Shown in pieces: positions 53,882 through 63,502 of a stretch of DNA of 64,000 bases. The notes under the pieces were generated by a model. It saw only the letters and a list, made by a program, of their open reading frames with translations. It did not search any database and was not told where the DNA came from. The DNA is from Photobacterium swingsii. Its GTDB lineage: Bacteria; Pseudomonadota; Gammaproteobacteria; Enterobacterales; Vibrionaceae. The number at the start of each line of letters is the position of its first letter. The stretch's first letter is position 1. Both the position numbers and the translations under genes were made by a program. The DNA is taken from NCBI RefSeq assembly GCF_024346715.1, contig NZ_AP024853.1, positions 1,767,580 through 1,831,579 on the forward strand. The letters run 5' to 3'.

Positions 53882-55387
53882 TTACGTTTGTTTAGTATCT
53901 GATGTTGTTAACTTTTGCCAAACGATGAGCTTTAATTTACTCAGTTGTTCAGCAATTAGGGCATAGGTTGTTGAGTGGCTTTTTAAAATACTGATAAAGC
54001 TGATTAAGACAGCAAAATAGGTTGTGGTGTAAACAAAACTTGTTGCGAGTACGCAGACTAAATTATTCACTTTACTGATGAGTATTATCTGGAGTGGGGC
54101 TGTAACTAAATAGGCGATGGTCGCCGCAATAATCAGTGGTATCGATTCGATTAAATAAACACTGACAGATAAAGAAATAAGACGCTGTAAAACGAAAAGC
54201 AACACAAGACAGCTAAGGGAAGTTAGAAAAACTCTTGCAATAACAAGCGTTTCAATGTCACCCCAATATACCGCAAGAAATAAAACTATGCTGGATATAA
54301 TGGCTGTCACTAGCTCAAATTTGAACAAGAACTTGATCTTATCAAGCAGCGTTAATACATCAAAAAGCGCAAATGAGAGTATGCGTGTGATTAAAAGTGG
54401 TGCAGCAAGAGGTAAAAGGTTGGCGACTAAATGCCATTTTTCAGCACTGCCTAATGCGATAGTAACCAGCTGTTCGGCATTAATCGCTAGTAAACTGGCC
54501 AGTAAAATAATCACCACGCTGGTTGCTATTAATGTGTTGTGGAAAATGGTTGTGAATTGTGGAGATTTCCTATCAAGTTGACCCAACCCAGGGTATAGCG
54601 TTGCAATAAAGGGTGAAATCAGAATATCTGATGCTGTTTCATAAATTCGCTGTGTTAAGCTGAATGCTCCGATTGTGGCTGTACCCACAAATTTAGAAAT
54701 TATAAGTTGGTCACATTTGATATTAAAGTAATTAACGCATCCTTTCATTAGTGTCCATTGAGAAAAAGGTAACTGCTTATTTAAGCGGATTAAACACATT
54801 CTTGGACGGTAATCTGAGAAGTAATAGCTAGATATCGCCGTTATTAAGAAGTAGCTTATAATTCCGATAACATAAGACCAGTAACTTTGCTCTATGGTAA
54901 GTATAATAATAGTAAGGCTCAAAGAGATGAAGCGAGCAGAGATATCCCAAAGCATTACTTCTTTATATTTCATTTCTTTTTTTAATAAAACAATACCTAT
55001 GTTGTTAAAAGCCATAAAAAAAGGTATTAAAGACAATGACTTTAATATGTTACTTAATTGAGGTTCACCAAAGTAATTACTAACAATGCCTGATGAAAAA
55101 AAAACGCTAAAGGAAATTAGTATTTTGACAATGAACTGTATTGTCCAAGCGGTATTGATATCATCATTATCAATCTTGGCTTCTTTAATTAGATATGCTT
55201 CTGTCCCAAGTCGAGAAAACAGATCAAAAAAAGCAGTAACAAGAGTAGCGATAGCTATGAGCCCAAATTCTTCAACACTTAGCACTCTTGCAAATATGAG
55301 CATAGTAATTACACCTTGAGCCGAAGCGACCCAAGAGGCAATGGTTAACCAAAGAGAAGCAGAAAGTATCTTTTTTACGAAGGACAT
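53882..55387 (-). CDS. Wzx-like polysaccharide flippase
   Basis: The 501-residue protein has about 12-14 membrane segments and the N-terminal RVLSVEEFGLIAIATLV, GTEAYLIKE and QLIISKFVGTATIGAFSLTQRIYE signatures of the oligosaccharide flippase (WzxC-like) family. It moves lipid-linked glycan units across the inner membrane. Its start overlaps the hddC-like stop by 13 bases (ATG inside the C-terminal coding end), indicating coupling. Confidence 0.88.
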   Translation of the reverse strand: MSFVKKILSASLWLTIASWVASAQGVITMLIFARVLSVEEFGLIAIATLVTAFFDLFSRLGTEAYLIKEAKIDNDDINTAWTIQFIVKILISFSVFFSSGIVSNYFGEPQLSNILKSLSLIPFFMAFNNIGIVLLKKEMKYKEVMLWDISARFISLSLTIIILTIEQSYWSYVIGIISYFLITAISSYYFSDYRPRMCLIRLNKQLPFSQWTLMKGCVNYFNIKCDQLIISKFVGTATIGAFSLTQRIYETASDILISPFIATLYPGLGQLDRKSPQFTTIFHNTLIATSVVIILLASLLAINAEQLVTIALGSAEKWHLVANLLPLAAPLLITRILSFALFDVLTLLDKIKFLFKFELVTAIISSIVLFLAVYWGDIETLVIARVFLTSLSCLVLLFVLQRLISLSVSVYLIESIPLIIAATIAYLVTAPLQIILISKVNNLVCVLATSFVYTTTYFAVLISFISILKSHSTTYALIAEQLSKLKLIVWQKLTTSDTKQT

Positions 55388-56103
55388 TGGATCTTGCCTG
55401 ATCCCATGAGATCACAGAAAGCGTAGTAATCTTCTGGAATACCAATATCAATGAAGAAGCCATCAAGAAAGCTAGCTCCGATTGAGCGGTGAGCAATTTC
55501 ATGGTGGAGGAAGTCTTCTTCAAAAGAAAATCGCTCAAGATCTGGTAGGGCGGCTAATAATCCAGAGTGGGTCATATAAACCCCTGCGTTGATATAGCCT
55601 TGATTACCTGCTTTTTTTTCTTGAAACCCAGTGACAATCTTACTGTTATCTATGGTGATTTTGCCATAGCGTGCTGTGTCATCAACTGATTTTGCAGCAA
55701 TAACAAGAAGGTGGTCTTCGCTGTCTTTCGCTAATGCCTGTAGGCTAAATTCAACGAAGGTATCACCATTTAGAATGACGATACTCTCATTGGGTTGAAA
55801 TTCAGCTTGGCTCAAAACGTTCTTGATTGCACCGCCTGTACCTAGTGGTGAGTCCTCACTAACATATTCAATGTTCAGGGTTTTATATTGACTGCCAAAG
55901 TGGTCGATAATGCACTCTTTCAAGTGTGATACGGCCAAAATTGCGCGTGTTACTCCCTGAGCAATAAGGTAATTAAATTGATACTCAAGAAACGGTACAC
56001 CGGCCACATCCACCATAGGTTTGGGCTTGTTGTTGGTGATCGCACTTAATCTTGTGCCAAGGCCACCACATAAAATAATCGCTGAGGTGGTTGATTTAGC
56101 CAT
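55375..56103 (-). CDS. hddC: Sugar-phosphate nucleotidyltransferase (HddC-like)
   Basis: Residues near the N-terminus, LCGGLGTRLSAITNNKPKPM, form the nucleotide-binding loop of sugar-1-phosphate nucleotidyltransferases, and LNGDTF carries the metal-binding D. In D-glycero-D-manno-heptose synthesis HddC adds GMP to heptose-1-phosphate. Its neighbours gmhA and hddA make this assignment natural. I start at the ATG at 56103, seven bases after AAGGA (242 residues), not the earlier in-frame ATG. It overlaps the gmhA stop by 8 bases. Confidence 0.85.
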   Translation of the reverse strand: MAKSTTSAIILCGGLGTRLSAITNNKPKPMVDVAGVPFLEYQFNYLIAQGVTRAILAVSHLKECIIDHFGSQYKTLNIEYVSEDSPLGTGGAIKNVLSQAEFQPNESIVILNGDTFVEFSLQALAKDSEDHLLVIAAKSVDDTARYGKITIDNSKIVTGFQEKKAGNQGYINAGVYMTHSGLLAALPDLERFSFEEDFLHHEIAHRSIGASFLDGFFIDIGIPEDYYAFCDLMGSGKIQCPS

Positions 56104-56677
56104 TGAAGTATCCTTTTTCAACAAAGCCGCAGATAGCATGACCAATAAGGATGTGACACTCTTGAATTCGTGCGGTATGAGATGATGGAACAGAGATACA
56201 CAAATCGCACATGGCTTTCATATCGCCACCTTCACCTGTTAATCCTATAGTCGTAATGCCTTTTTCTTTTGCTATCTCGATTGCTCGTAAGATATTTGGC
56301 GATTTACCTGATGTACTAATACCAATGAATACATCGCCATTTTTGCCATTAGCTTGCAACTGGCGAGCAAACAGTTTTTCAAAACCGTAGTCGTTGCCTA
56401 TGGCCGTGAGAATCGATGTGTCAGTCGTAAGTGCTTGTGCTGGGAGGCCGGGGCGATCAAATTCAAAGCGACTCACAAATTCAGCGGCAATATGTTGGGC
56501 GTCTGCTGCACTGCCACCATTGCCTGCGAGTAGTACTTGGTTGCCTGCTTGATAAGCCTCTAAGCAGATTTCTCCTGCGCGTGCCATCGCTTCTAATACG
56601 TCATCGCGCTCAAGTAGGCGTTGTTTGATTTCAATAGAAGAGCTAATTTGCTGATTAAAATAGGTTAGGCTTTCCAT
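56096..56677 (-). CDS. gmhA: Sedoheptulose-7-phosphate isomerase (GmhA-like)
   Basis: GmhA converts sedoheptulose-7-phosphate to D-glycero-D-manno-heptose-7-phosphate. The SIS domain motifs LLAGNGGSAADAQHIAAEFV, LTTDTSILTAIGNDYG and IGISTSGKSPNIL are diagnostic. The ATG at 56677, eight bases after AAGGA, gives 193 residues, the usual length; the upstream TTG is not used. It overlaps the hddA-like gene by 13 bases. Confidence 0.92.
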   Translation of the reverse strand: MESLTYFNQQISSSIEIKQRLLERDDVLEAMARAGEICLEAYQAGNQVLLAGNGGSAADAQHIAAEFVSRFEFDRPGLPAQALTTDTSILTAIGNDYGFEKLFARQLQANGKNGDVFIGISTSGKSPNILRAIEIAKEKGITTIGLTGEGGDMKAMCDLCISVPSSHTARIQECHILIGHAICGFVEKGYFNG

Positions 56678-57693
56678 GATTGTGTTCCTTGCCAAGTAAA
56701 GTGAAATGGCTGAATCTTGCCGTCTAAATCGGAAAGTGACTCTTCTACACTGAGTCGATGAATAGGGTCGACAAATAGCATCATGAAGCCACCACCACCA
56801 GCCCCTGAAATTTTGAGTGATTTAGCACCAGATGTTAGTGCTCGGTCTTCAATTAAATTGATATGGGGAGTTGCAATGGACTCGGATGTGGCTTTTTTGG
56901 CGTTCCATGATTCTTGGAGGAGATCAGACATGCCGCAGATGTCTGAGTGCAATAGTCGCTCTTTCATTTCGAAGGCAAACTTTTTAACGTCGTGCATGGC
57001 TTCTAGCGGTTTTTTATCAGTAGAGGTCGTGGTTTTTACTTGATCTTCAATGATTTGAGCTGATGAACGTGAAACGCCAGTAAAGTACAGCATGAGCTGG
57101 CTTTCTAGCTCGTTGATAATAGGTTGACGAATACGAAGTGGGTTAACTAATACGCGCTCACCTTCGTAGAACTCCATGAAATTAAATCCACCAAATGTGG
57201 TGGCGTACTGATCTTGTTTACCGCCTGAAAGCTGGCAATCTATACGCTCTATATTGTAAGCCATACGAGCAATTTCATACTCATCAAGCGGTAAGTTTAA
57301 TAGCTTTTGGTAGGCGCTGATAATGGTGACAACCATAGTCGAAGATGAGCCTAAACCACTACCAGGAGGCGCTTCTGAGTGGGTATAAACGGTGACGGCA
57401 AGTGGCTTGTTGTCATTAAATTGGCTGACAATTCTGTTGTAAACTGCTTTGTGTAGCAGGAGTTCACCCTCAAGTTCAAGATAATTAAGGAGTGGAGAAT
57501 GATATGTCACATCAATATCTTGCGCGACAAATGAGATGCCTTTTTCTGGGGAGTGAAGTTCAATAGTGCAATGGGCATACATATTGATGGTTGCATTTAA
57601 TACGCAGCCCCCATACTGGTCGCAATAGGGTGATATGTCTGTGCCTCCACCGGCAAGGCCTAAACGAAGCGGGGAACGAGAGCGTACGATCAT
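56665..57693 (-). CDS. hddA: Heptose-7-phosphate kinase (GHMP family, HddA-like)
   Basis: HddA phosphorylates heptose-7-phosphate at C1. The GHMP kinase motifs SPLRLGLAGGGTDISPY, PPGSGLGSSSTM and KISGAGGGGFMM are present. The ATG at 57693, eight bases after AAGGA, gives 342 residues. With gmhA and hddC-like genes it forms the GDP-D-glycero-alpha-D-manno-heptose pathway; the phosphatase GmhB is not in the window. This is the first gene of the operon. Confidence 0.9.
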   Translation of the reverse strand: MIVRSRSPLRLGLAGGGTDISPYCDQYGGCVLNATINMYAHCTIELHSPEKGISFVAQDIDVTYHSPLLNYLELEGELLLHKAVYNRIVSQFNDNKPLAVTVYTHSEAPPGSGLGSSSTMVVTIISAYQKLLNLPLDEYEIARMAYNIERIDCQLSGGKQDQYATTFGGFNFMEFYEGERVLVNPLRIRQPIINELESQLMLYFTGVSRSSAQIIEDQVKTTTSTDKKPLEAMHDVKKFAFEMKERLLHSDICGMSDLLQESWNAKKATSESIATPHINLIEDRALTSGAKSLKISGAGGGGFMMLFVDPIHRLSVEESLSDLDGKIQPFHFTWQGTQSWKA

Positions 57694-57916
57694 AATTAGC
57701 ATCCTTACTTGCGCATGAATCTCTACAATTTCTGCGACTATTCATTGTATTTGTTGCGTATAAAACTTGGGTTACCGCGAATAGTCAGCCTATATTTAGG
57801 ATGGATGCTGAGTATGTTTTGTGCAAGTTAGACTCATCATTAGCACAAATAAATGCAATAGAATTGTTCATATGCATTGAACTTGTAAATGGATTTACAT
57901 TTAGGATGAGGGATGT

Positions 57917-58006
57917 ATGGAGTCGTTACTTTTTTTAGGTTGTTTAGTATTACTTGTTTTTTTGTGTTGGAAATTTACGAAAAAAACAGCAAGAAAGGAT
58001 AAGTGA
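57917..58006 (+). CDS. 29-residue single-membrane-segment protein
   Basis: The frame from the ATG at 57917, four bases after GAGGG, encodes a hydrophobic segment (SLLFLGCLVLLVFLCW) and a basic tail (KFTKKTARKDK). Its TGA overlaps the next ATG by one base (TGATG), a typical coupling of real genes. Another short frame starts at 57913 in a different phase, so this is moderate evidence only. It would be a small inner-membrane protein upstream of the polymerase-like gene. Confidence 0.45.
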   Translation: MESLLFLGCLVLLVFLCWKFTKKTARKDK

Positions 58007-59337
58007 TGCGAGATATAGTCTTTGTTGCTACCTTTGCAATATTAGTTTTTTTTGCGATAAAAAGGCCATTTATTGCATTGTCTTTATGGTTGTGGTCTGG
58101 TCTTTTTGTTCCAATTCACTGGCTCAGTGGTTTCGGTGCTTCAATAAGTTACAATACAACATTTGCCTTATTAACAATGTTTGGCTACTTGTTTATGAAA
58201 GATAAGCCTAACTTGAAGGTGACTGGTTTATTCCTTTGTGTTTTCCTTTTTATTTTTCATACTTTCTTAACTACGCAGTTCACATTAGCTTATTTTGAGC
58301 TCGTTTGGTTAGAATGGGTTAAGTTCTTTAAAATTATTTTAATATTCTTGTTTGTTTGTCTTTTAGTTAGGGATAAATGGCATTTTGATTTGTTGATTTG
58401 GGCTGTTGTTCTATCTGTCGGATTTTATGGTTGTGTTGAAGCACTTAAGTTTATCGCCTCTTTTGGTGGCCATAAAATAGCTGGGCCAAATCAGCATTTA
58501 TTAAGTGACAATAATCATCTTGCTGTAGCATTATGTATGACTATACCTCTATCTATTTATCTTTTTTATCAGGAAGAAAATAAATTTTTAAAATATGTTC
58601 TAGGTGGTATAACGGCACTTTGCATACTTTCTGTATTGGGTACTCACTCTCGTGGAGGTTTGTTAGGGCTTCTTATTATTGGTGCTTATTTTTGGTTACG
58701 AAGCAATAGTAAAGTTTTTTCACTTATTGCTATGTGTCTAGTGATATCAGTTGCCTTATTTTATTTGCCCGATAGTTGGTTTGATCGTATGAACACTATA
58801 GAGCAAGCGGATCAAGATAGTTCGTTTATGCACCGAGTAACGTCATGGAAAATTCATACCTTGATGGCTATGGAACATCCTATTTTGGGTGGGGGGTTTA
58901 AAGCTGCTCAACATGCACATTTATGGCAACTTACCGCGATAAATATTGATGTGTTAAGCTTTATTCCTTCTCCAGAACCGGGTGAAAAAGCATATGCAGC
59001 ACATAGTATTTACTTTCAAGTGATCGGTGACCAGGGCTTTGTTGGATTTATAATTTTTGCAATGATATTGATACTAACCTACTTACAACTCTCTAGAGTT
59101 GAAAAATTTTACTTTAATCGTAAAGAGGGAGTAGTTAGTTGGGAGAATGATCTTGCAAAAATGCTAAAAATTTCGTTCCTTGCATTTTGTAGTGCTGGAG
59201 CTGCTTTATCTCTAGCTTATCTTGAATTATTTTGGATGTTGGTTGGTTTAACTAATTCTCTTTATTTAAAGTGTTTAAGTGATATCAGGTTAAATAGAAA
59301 GGAAGAAGTATACGAGAAAAGTTTTAGCTCAATATAA
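58006..59337 (+). CDS. O-ligase/polymerase-like protein (exosortase-associated type)
   Basis: The 443-residue protein has about ten to twelve membrane segments and a large periplasmic loop containing HSRGGLLGL and MHRVTSWKIHTLMAMEHPILGGG, features of Wzy/WaaL O-antigen ligase-like proteins. The N-terminus MRDIVFVATFAILVFFAIKRPF resembles the putative O-glycosylation ligases linked to exosortase systems, from memory. The ATG at 58006 is used, with AAAGGA six bases upstream. It is divergent from the hddA operon. Confidence 0.82.
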   Translation: MRDIVFVATFAILVFFAIKRPFIALSLWLWSGLFVPIHWLSGFGASISYNTTFALLTMFGYLFMKDKPNLKVTGLFLCVFLFIFHTFLTTQFTLAYFELVWLEWVKFFKIILIFLFVCLLVRDKWHFDLLIWAVVLSVGFYGCVEALKFIASFGGHKIAGPNQHLLSDNNHLAVALCMTIPLSIYLFYQEENKFLKYVLGGITALCILSVLGTHSRGGLLGLLIIGAYFWLRSNSKVFSLIAMCLVISVALFYLPDSWFDRMNTIEQADQDSSFMHRVTSWKIHTLMAMEHPILGGGFKAAQHAHLWQLTAINIDVLSFIPSPEPGEKAYAAHSIYFQVIGDQGFVGFIIFAMILILTYLQLSRVEKFYFNRKEGVVSWENDLAKMLKISFLAFCSAGAALSLAYLELFWMLVGLTNSLYLKCLSDIRLNRKEEVYEKSFSSI

Positions 59338-59410
59338 GGTGAGTTTTTACGTTGACGTGGATATTAAATAAAGTAGTTGAGTGGATGGATATTATTTTAT
59401 AGGAGCAGTT

Positions 59411-60193
59411 ATGTATACTGTTGATAAGAGCGAATTATACGAAAACTTCATTGTTAAGTATGGAGACCCTAAGGAAGTAGGTTGGTCACCACAAAGACGA
59501 TTAAAGTTTGATTATTACCCACCAAATGATATTTATGAGACTATGGTTAATAAAGTTATTACTCATGAGACTCAATGGATTGATGTGGGAGGAGGAGAGT
59601 CACCTTTCCCTTATAACTTACCTTTATCAAAAGATGCATCTGAACGGTGTAGGAAACTTGTTGCTGTAGATCCTAGCCCAAATGTATTAAATAACTTGTA
59701 TGCACACGAAAAAATAAACTCAACTTTAGAAGACTTCACTACGAAAGATAAATTTAATCTCGCAACTTTTAATATGGTTGCAGAGCATATAGAAGAGCCT
59801 GATTCTGTCGTTAATAGACTTTCACAATTAATGGAGTCGGGTGGTATCGTTGTTGTATATACAATAAATAAATATAGCCCAGTTCCTCTACTAACTTATG
59901 TGACTCCTTTTTCTATGCACCACAAAATTAAAGGTGTTTTTTGGGGAGAGGATGGCGGTAAAGAAAGTGGTACCTTTCCTGTTGCATATAAAATGAATAC
60001 TCGTGTTGATTTAGAAAGATTATTTAGCAAGTATGGCTTCTTAGAAGTCTCCTTTGAGTATCTTGATGACCTTTCTTCAATGCAACGTTTTAAGTATCTT
60101 AATTTGATGGAACTTTATTTATGGAAAGGATTTAAAGCAATTAATATGAACTATCCAGAGAATAACATTCTAGCTATATATAGAAAAGAGTGA
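59411..60193 (+). CDS. SAM-dependent methyltransferase
   Basis: A class I methyltransferase with motif I IDVGGGESPFPYN and an acidic loop AVDPSPN; it is followed by LATFNMVAEHIEEPDSVVNRLSQLM, which resembles the post-motif-III helix of small-molecule methyltransferases. TAGGAG lies five bases before the ATG at 59411 (260 residues). In a polysaccharide locus it may methylate a sugar or lipid carrier. The gene is convergent with a glycosyltransferase. Confidence 0.8.
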   Translation: MYTVDKSELYENFIVKYGDPKEVGWSPQRRLKFDYYPPNDIYETMVNKVITHETQWIDVGGGESPFPYNLPLSKDASERCRKLVAVDPSPNVLNNLYAHEKINSTLEDFTTKDKFNLATFNMVAEHIEEPDSVVNRLSQLMESGGIVVVYTINKYSPVPLLTYVTPFSMHHKIKGVFWGEDGGKESGTFPVAYKMNTRVDLERLFSKYGFLEVSFEYLDDLSSMQRFKYLNLMELYLWKGFKAINMNYPENNILAIYRKE

Positions 60194-60252
60194 TTGTTAG
60201 GTAAGATGTGTCAACTAATTAAGTTGTACCGTTTATATACGTTACAGCTTTT

Positions 60253-61098
60253 TTATTGTTTCAGCACTCTTAATGCTATTATATCAAAAATAATATTAGA
60301 GGTTCTCCATCGAATAGGTGGTAGAGTGCTTTTATCAACTTTATTGGCATTTGTCGGCATTTTACTTAAACCATGTGCTTTTAGAATAGGAACTATACTT
60401 GATTGTTGCATGTATCGTATTGAATATCGTACTCGCCTTCTTAGGTATAATTTTATATCTTTAATGGATAGTGGGCTTAAAGGGGTGTATTGAAATACAG
60501 CATCAATACAATAGCCTGTTCGTTCTTTAGGCTTATCATCATTTTGCTCTAAATTTGTCGCTGATAAATAAGCGATCATGCTATCATCGCCAATTAAACC
60601 TATTGGGAGGTATATCTTACTTGACTTTAATTTGTTGATGAAGAAAGGGCTGAGCAAATATAGGTTTCCTGCTAGATCTGCATTTTTCTTTATTTTTTCT
60701 AAGTTAGATTTTGAGCTTCTTGACTGGCTCCATGGTACGCCTGTTATCGCATTATATTTTACGTTTGATAAATGGTAGTTGATTAAATTATTAATTGCAT
60801 TACCTTCTAGTGTGACATCACCATCAACAAAAATGGCTATTGCATCATTATGACAGTAGTTATGAGTGAATGTATTCCAAGCATTTGATTTATCGCCAAG
60901 AGTGATTTTTACCATATGAACAGGTGGGATTTCTTTTGCAAGAGACTTTACCTTATTTTCTGTATTGTCCTTACACCCATTGACCATAATATAGATATCG
61001 GCCTGATAATTACCAAGACTGCGTATGATACTGCGAATTGAGTCTTCTATTTCATGCTCAAGGTTATAAGCAAAGACACAAATTTGAATTTTAGGCAT
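60253..61098 (-). CDS. Glycosyltransferase family 2
   Basis: The N-terminal nucleotide-binding region IQICVFAYNLEHEIEDSIRSII is followed by the DxD-like motif FVDGDV (D93, D95 approx), typical of inverting GT2 enzymes. The 281-residue protein is cytoplasmic or membrane associated. Its ATG overlaps the stop of the upstream GT4 gene by one base (TAATG), so both are translated together. The sugar is not predictable. Confidence 0.85.
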   Translation of the reverse strand: MPKIQICVFAYNLEHEIEDSIRSIIRSLGNYQADIYIMVNGCKDNTENKVKSLAKEIPPVHMVKITLGDKSNAWNTFTHNYCHNDAIAIFVDGDVTLEGNAINNLINYHLSNVKYNAITGVPWSQSRSSKSNLEKIKKNADLAGNLYLLSPFFINKLKSSKIYLPIGLIGDDSMIAYLSATNLEQNDDKPKERTGYCIDAVFQYTPLSPLSIKDIKLYLRRRVRYSIRYMQQSSIVPILKAHGLSKMPTNANKVDKSTLPPIRWRTSNIIFDIIALRVLKQ

Positions 61099-62273
61099 TA
61101 TTTAACCTCGACAGATTGAGAAGATATCGATGAAACGGGTAATTCATTGTTGATTAAAGTTACGATCTTATTGGCATTGATTTTCCATTCTAATTCTTTT
61201 ATTTCAATGGTTTGAATAGCTTCTAGCTGCAGTTGTTCGCGTAGATGACTATCGCTAATGAAACATTCTATGTGATCGAGTAAATGCTGCATGCTATTGG
61301 GTTCAAACAATAAGCCATTTCTTTTATGTGTCATAAGCTCCCTAATATTAGCGGTATTAGGTGCAACAATTGCTTTTCCTGTTGCAAGGTATTCGATTAA
61401 TTTTAGTGGTGAGCACCATGGGGTAACCGCGGGCTGAATAGCGATATCAATTTGTTCTAGCCAGTAGGGCACCTCCTTCCTGCTCACTAACCCTGTAATG
61501 TGAATGCGATCAATCATTCCCATGGTTTTAGCTTGGTCTTTAAGCGCTTCTAATACAGGTCCGTCACCAACAATTAAAAACATGACATTATCTGCCTGAT
61601 GGTGCGCTAACATTGCAAGTACTTGGTCTAGTTGATGCCATTCTCGACAGAAACCGACAAAACCAACGACAAGTTTATTTTTAAACCTAGCATGGCGTTC
61701 ATTTTGATGCGTAGAGGAAAAATTCCGCTTATCAATCCCATTGTGAATAACAGTGATTTTGTTGTCAGTGACACCCGCCGCCCGAATATAGCCTGCAAGC
61801 ACTTCGGTGACAGGAAGCAGGTGATCGGCATTACGCCACGCATAATATTCAGACCATTTAGCTAGCATAGTAAAGGCAACGCCACCGTAGTTCAGGCGCT
61901 CTTGGTAGAGAGGGGAATTTACTTCAAGAATAAGTGGGAGCTTAAACAGTTGTTTGGCCCAAATACCAGAGGGTAAATAGAGGTTATACCGCTCATAAAT
62001 GGCATCGGGTTGATGTTTTTTGATGGCTTGGCAGAGTTTAATGAAATCATAGAAACAATAGCCAAACTCCAGCAGTTCACTGATAAACTTTGGTAACTTT
62101 TGACGTAGACGAGAAACCCAACCACCATCACTCCCGAAATCGCTGTTTTCGGCAACGTTTGGTGCAACCATAATAACGGTATGCCCTTGCTCACGAAGTG
62201 CCGATACGATGGCATCAATGTGAACATATTGGCCATCTTTGGATGCAATGCGGTGGTGATAGAGTATCTTCAT
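61098..62273 (-). CDS. Glycosyltransferase family 4 (A)
   Basis: A retaining GT-B glycosyltransferase. The N-terminal MKILYHHRIASKDGQYVHIDAIV and the C-terminal donor site region PAVTPWCSPLKLIEYLATGKAIVAPN with an E-x7-E-like motif fit the family. Length 391. It sits between another GT4 gene upstream and the GT2 gene downstream on the minus strand. Several glycosyltransferases in sequence imply assembly of a repeat unit. Confidence 0.88.
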   Translation of the reverse strand: MKILYHHRIASKDGQYVHIDAIVSALREQGHTVIMVAPNVAENSDFGSDGGWVSRLRQKLPKFISELLEFGYCFYDFIKLCQAIKKHQPDAIYERYNLYLPSGIWAKQLFKLPLILEVNSPLYQERLNYGGVAFTMLAKWSEYYAWRNADHLLPVTEVLAGYIRAAGVTDNKITVIHNGIDKRNFSSTHQNERHARFKNKLVVGFVGFCREWHQLDQVLAMLAHHQADNVMFLIVGDGPVLEALKDQAKTMGMIDRIHITGLVSRKEVPYWLEQIDIAIQPAVTPWCSPLKLIEYLATGKAIVAPNTANIRELMTHKRNGLLFEPNSMQHLLDHIECFISDSHLREQLQLEAIQTIEIKELEWKINANKIVTLINNELPVSSISSQSVEVK

Positions 62274-62290
62274 CCGTGAGTAACCTTATT

Positions 62291-62326
62291 CTAATTCACT
62301 AATTCACTAATTCACTAATTCACTAA
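62291..62326. repeat. Octamer tandem repeat CTAATTCA x4.5
   Basis: CTAATTCA is repeated four times in tandem from 62291 to 62322, followed by CTAA. Read on the minus strand the repeat straddles the stop of the upstream GT4 gene: the repeat encodes SELVN and a TAG, so changes in copy number would hardly alter the protein. Confidence 0.85.
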
Positions 62327-63488
62327 ACAGTTGGTACTGTTTGTCAGATGTACTTTGCCAATCAAATTTCTCTGCATATTGGCGTGTTTGTAGTCGTGAA
62401 AATGTTTTATGACTGAGTTGCTCTATGGCTTTCGTTATCTGCTGTGGGTCTCTTTCCACTAATAATCCCGCTTGAGCATCTTGAACGACTTCAGGGGAAC
62501 CCCAGATCTTAGTTGCAACAACAGGTGTTCCACACGCCATGGCTTCTAAAAGCACATTAGCCCATCCCTCGCGGCTGGAGGCTAAAGCTAATATGTCTGC
62601 CGCCCCGTAATACTGGTTGAGTACTGCTTGAGGTTGCTGTCCGAGAAAACACACGCGATTTTCCAGACCGAGAGACTTAACCAGTTGCTTGAGATTTTTG
62701 TCTTCAGGACCATTTCCTGCAATCAATAAAAGTGCATTCGGTACATCATTGATAGCACGGATCACGTGATGATGCCCTTTACGTTCAATCAGCCAGCCAA
62801 CCGAAATCACGATAGTTTTATCAGCTGGCAGATCTAACTCTTCACGAAGTTGCTGTTGTTTATCTTCATTGCTGAATTGAAACAGGTCCAAATCGACACC
62901 GTTACGGAGTGTGCTCACTTTTTGTGGCTCTGCACCAAGTGAGATCATTTCTTGACGCAGTGCTTCGCAGACTGCCATGTTATGGTTACTGTCTTGCAGT
63001 ACCTGCTGAATTTGTCGCTTAGGCTTCTTAAATTGTGGAATAAGGTTGATGTCGGTACCACGAGCCGTCACGGTAAAGGGGAGCTTGAAACGTTTAGCCA
63101 CTTGGTTGATTGCGACACCATCTGGGTAAAAGTAATGACCATCAATGGCATCAAACGTTAGCCCTTGATCGAGTAATTGCTGTACTTGATTTTCAATACA
63201 ATAGGCTAGGGTGACTGGGGTTAATGTCATACCTATTTTGGGCACGACAAGATAGCGAGGGTGGTAAACATCAAACCCATTGCGCTGCTCATAAAGTGGA
63301 GTATTGGCATAGAGGCTATATTGACCAAAATAAGCGGACTTGAATGGAAACCAAGGCACAGGGGCGATGACGGTAATATTGACGTCAGGATAGTGCTTTT
63401 TTAAATGTTTTAATCGTGTTTCAACAAAGACGCCATGCTTAGGATCTTTACTGTTTGGAAACAGGGTCGAAATCGTTAATATGTTCAT
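62307..63488 (-). CDS. Glycosyltransferase family 4 (B)
   Basis: A retaining GT-B enzyme: the C-terminal region ALASSREGWANVLLEAMACGTPVVATKIWGSPEVV contains the E-x7-E motif and donor-binding loop. The N-terminus NILTISTLFPNSKDPKHGVFVETRL is the typical acceptor half. The ATG at 63488 gives 393 residues and clears the end of the asparagine synthase gene; an upstream start would add 19 residues overlapping it. The last codons lie in the octamer repeat. Confidence 0.88.
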   Translation of the reverse strand: MNILTISTLFPNSKDPKHGVFVETRLKHLKKHYPDVNITVIAPVPWFPFKSAYFGQYSLYANTPLYEQRNGFDVYHPRYLVVPKIGMTLTPVTLAYCIENQVQQLLDQGLTFDAIDGHYFYPDGVAINQVAKRFKLPFTVTARGTDINLIPQFKKPKRQIQQVLQDSNHNMAVCEALRQEMISLGAEPQKVSTLRNGVDLDLFQFSNEDKQQQLREELDLPADKTIVISVGWLIERKGHHHVIRAINDVPNALLLIAGNGPEDKNLKQLVKSLGLENRVCFLGQQPQAVLNQYYGAADILALASSREGWANVLLEAMACGTPVVATKIWGSPEVVQDAQAGLLVERDPQQITKAIEQLSHKTFSRLQTRQYAEKFDWQSTSDKQYQLFSELVN

Positions 63489-63502
63489 ACCAGTTCTGTT
63501 TC

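Noticed and set aside
60194..60493. 99-codon plus-strand frame after the methyltransferase
   Set aside because: It is antisense to the well-supported glycosyltransferase family 2 gene and has no domain.
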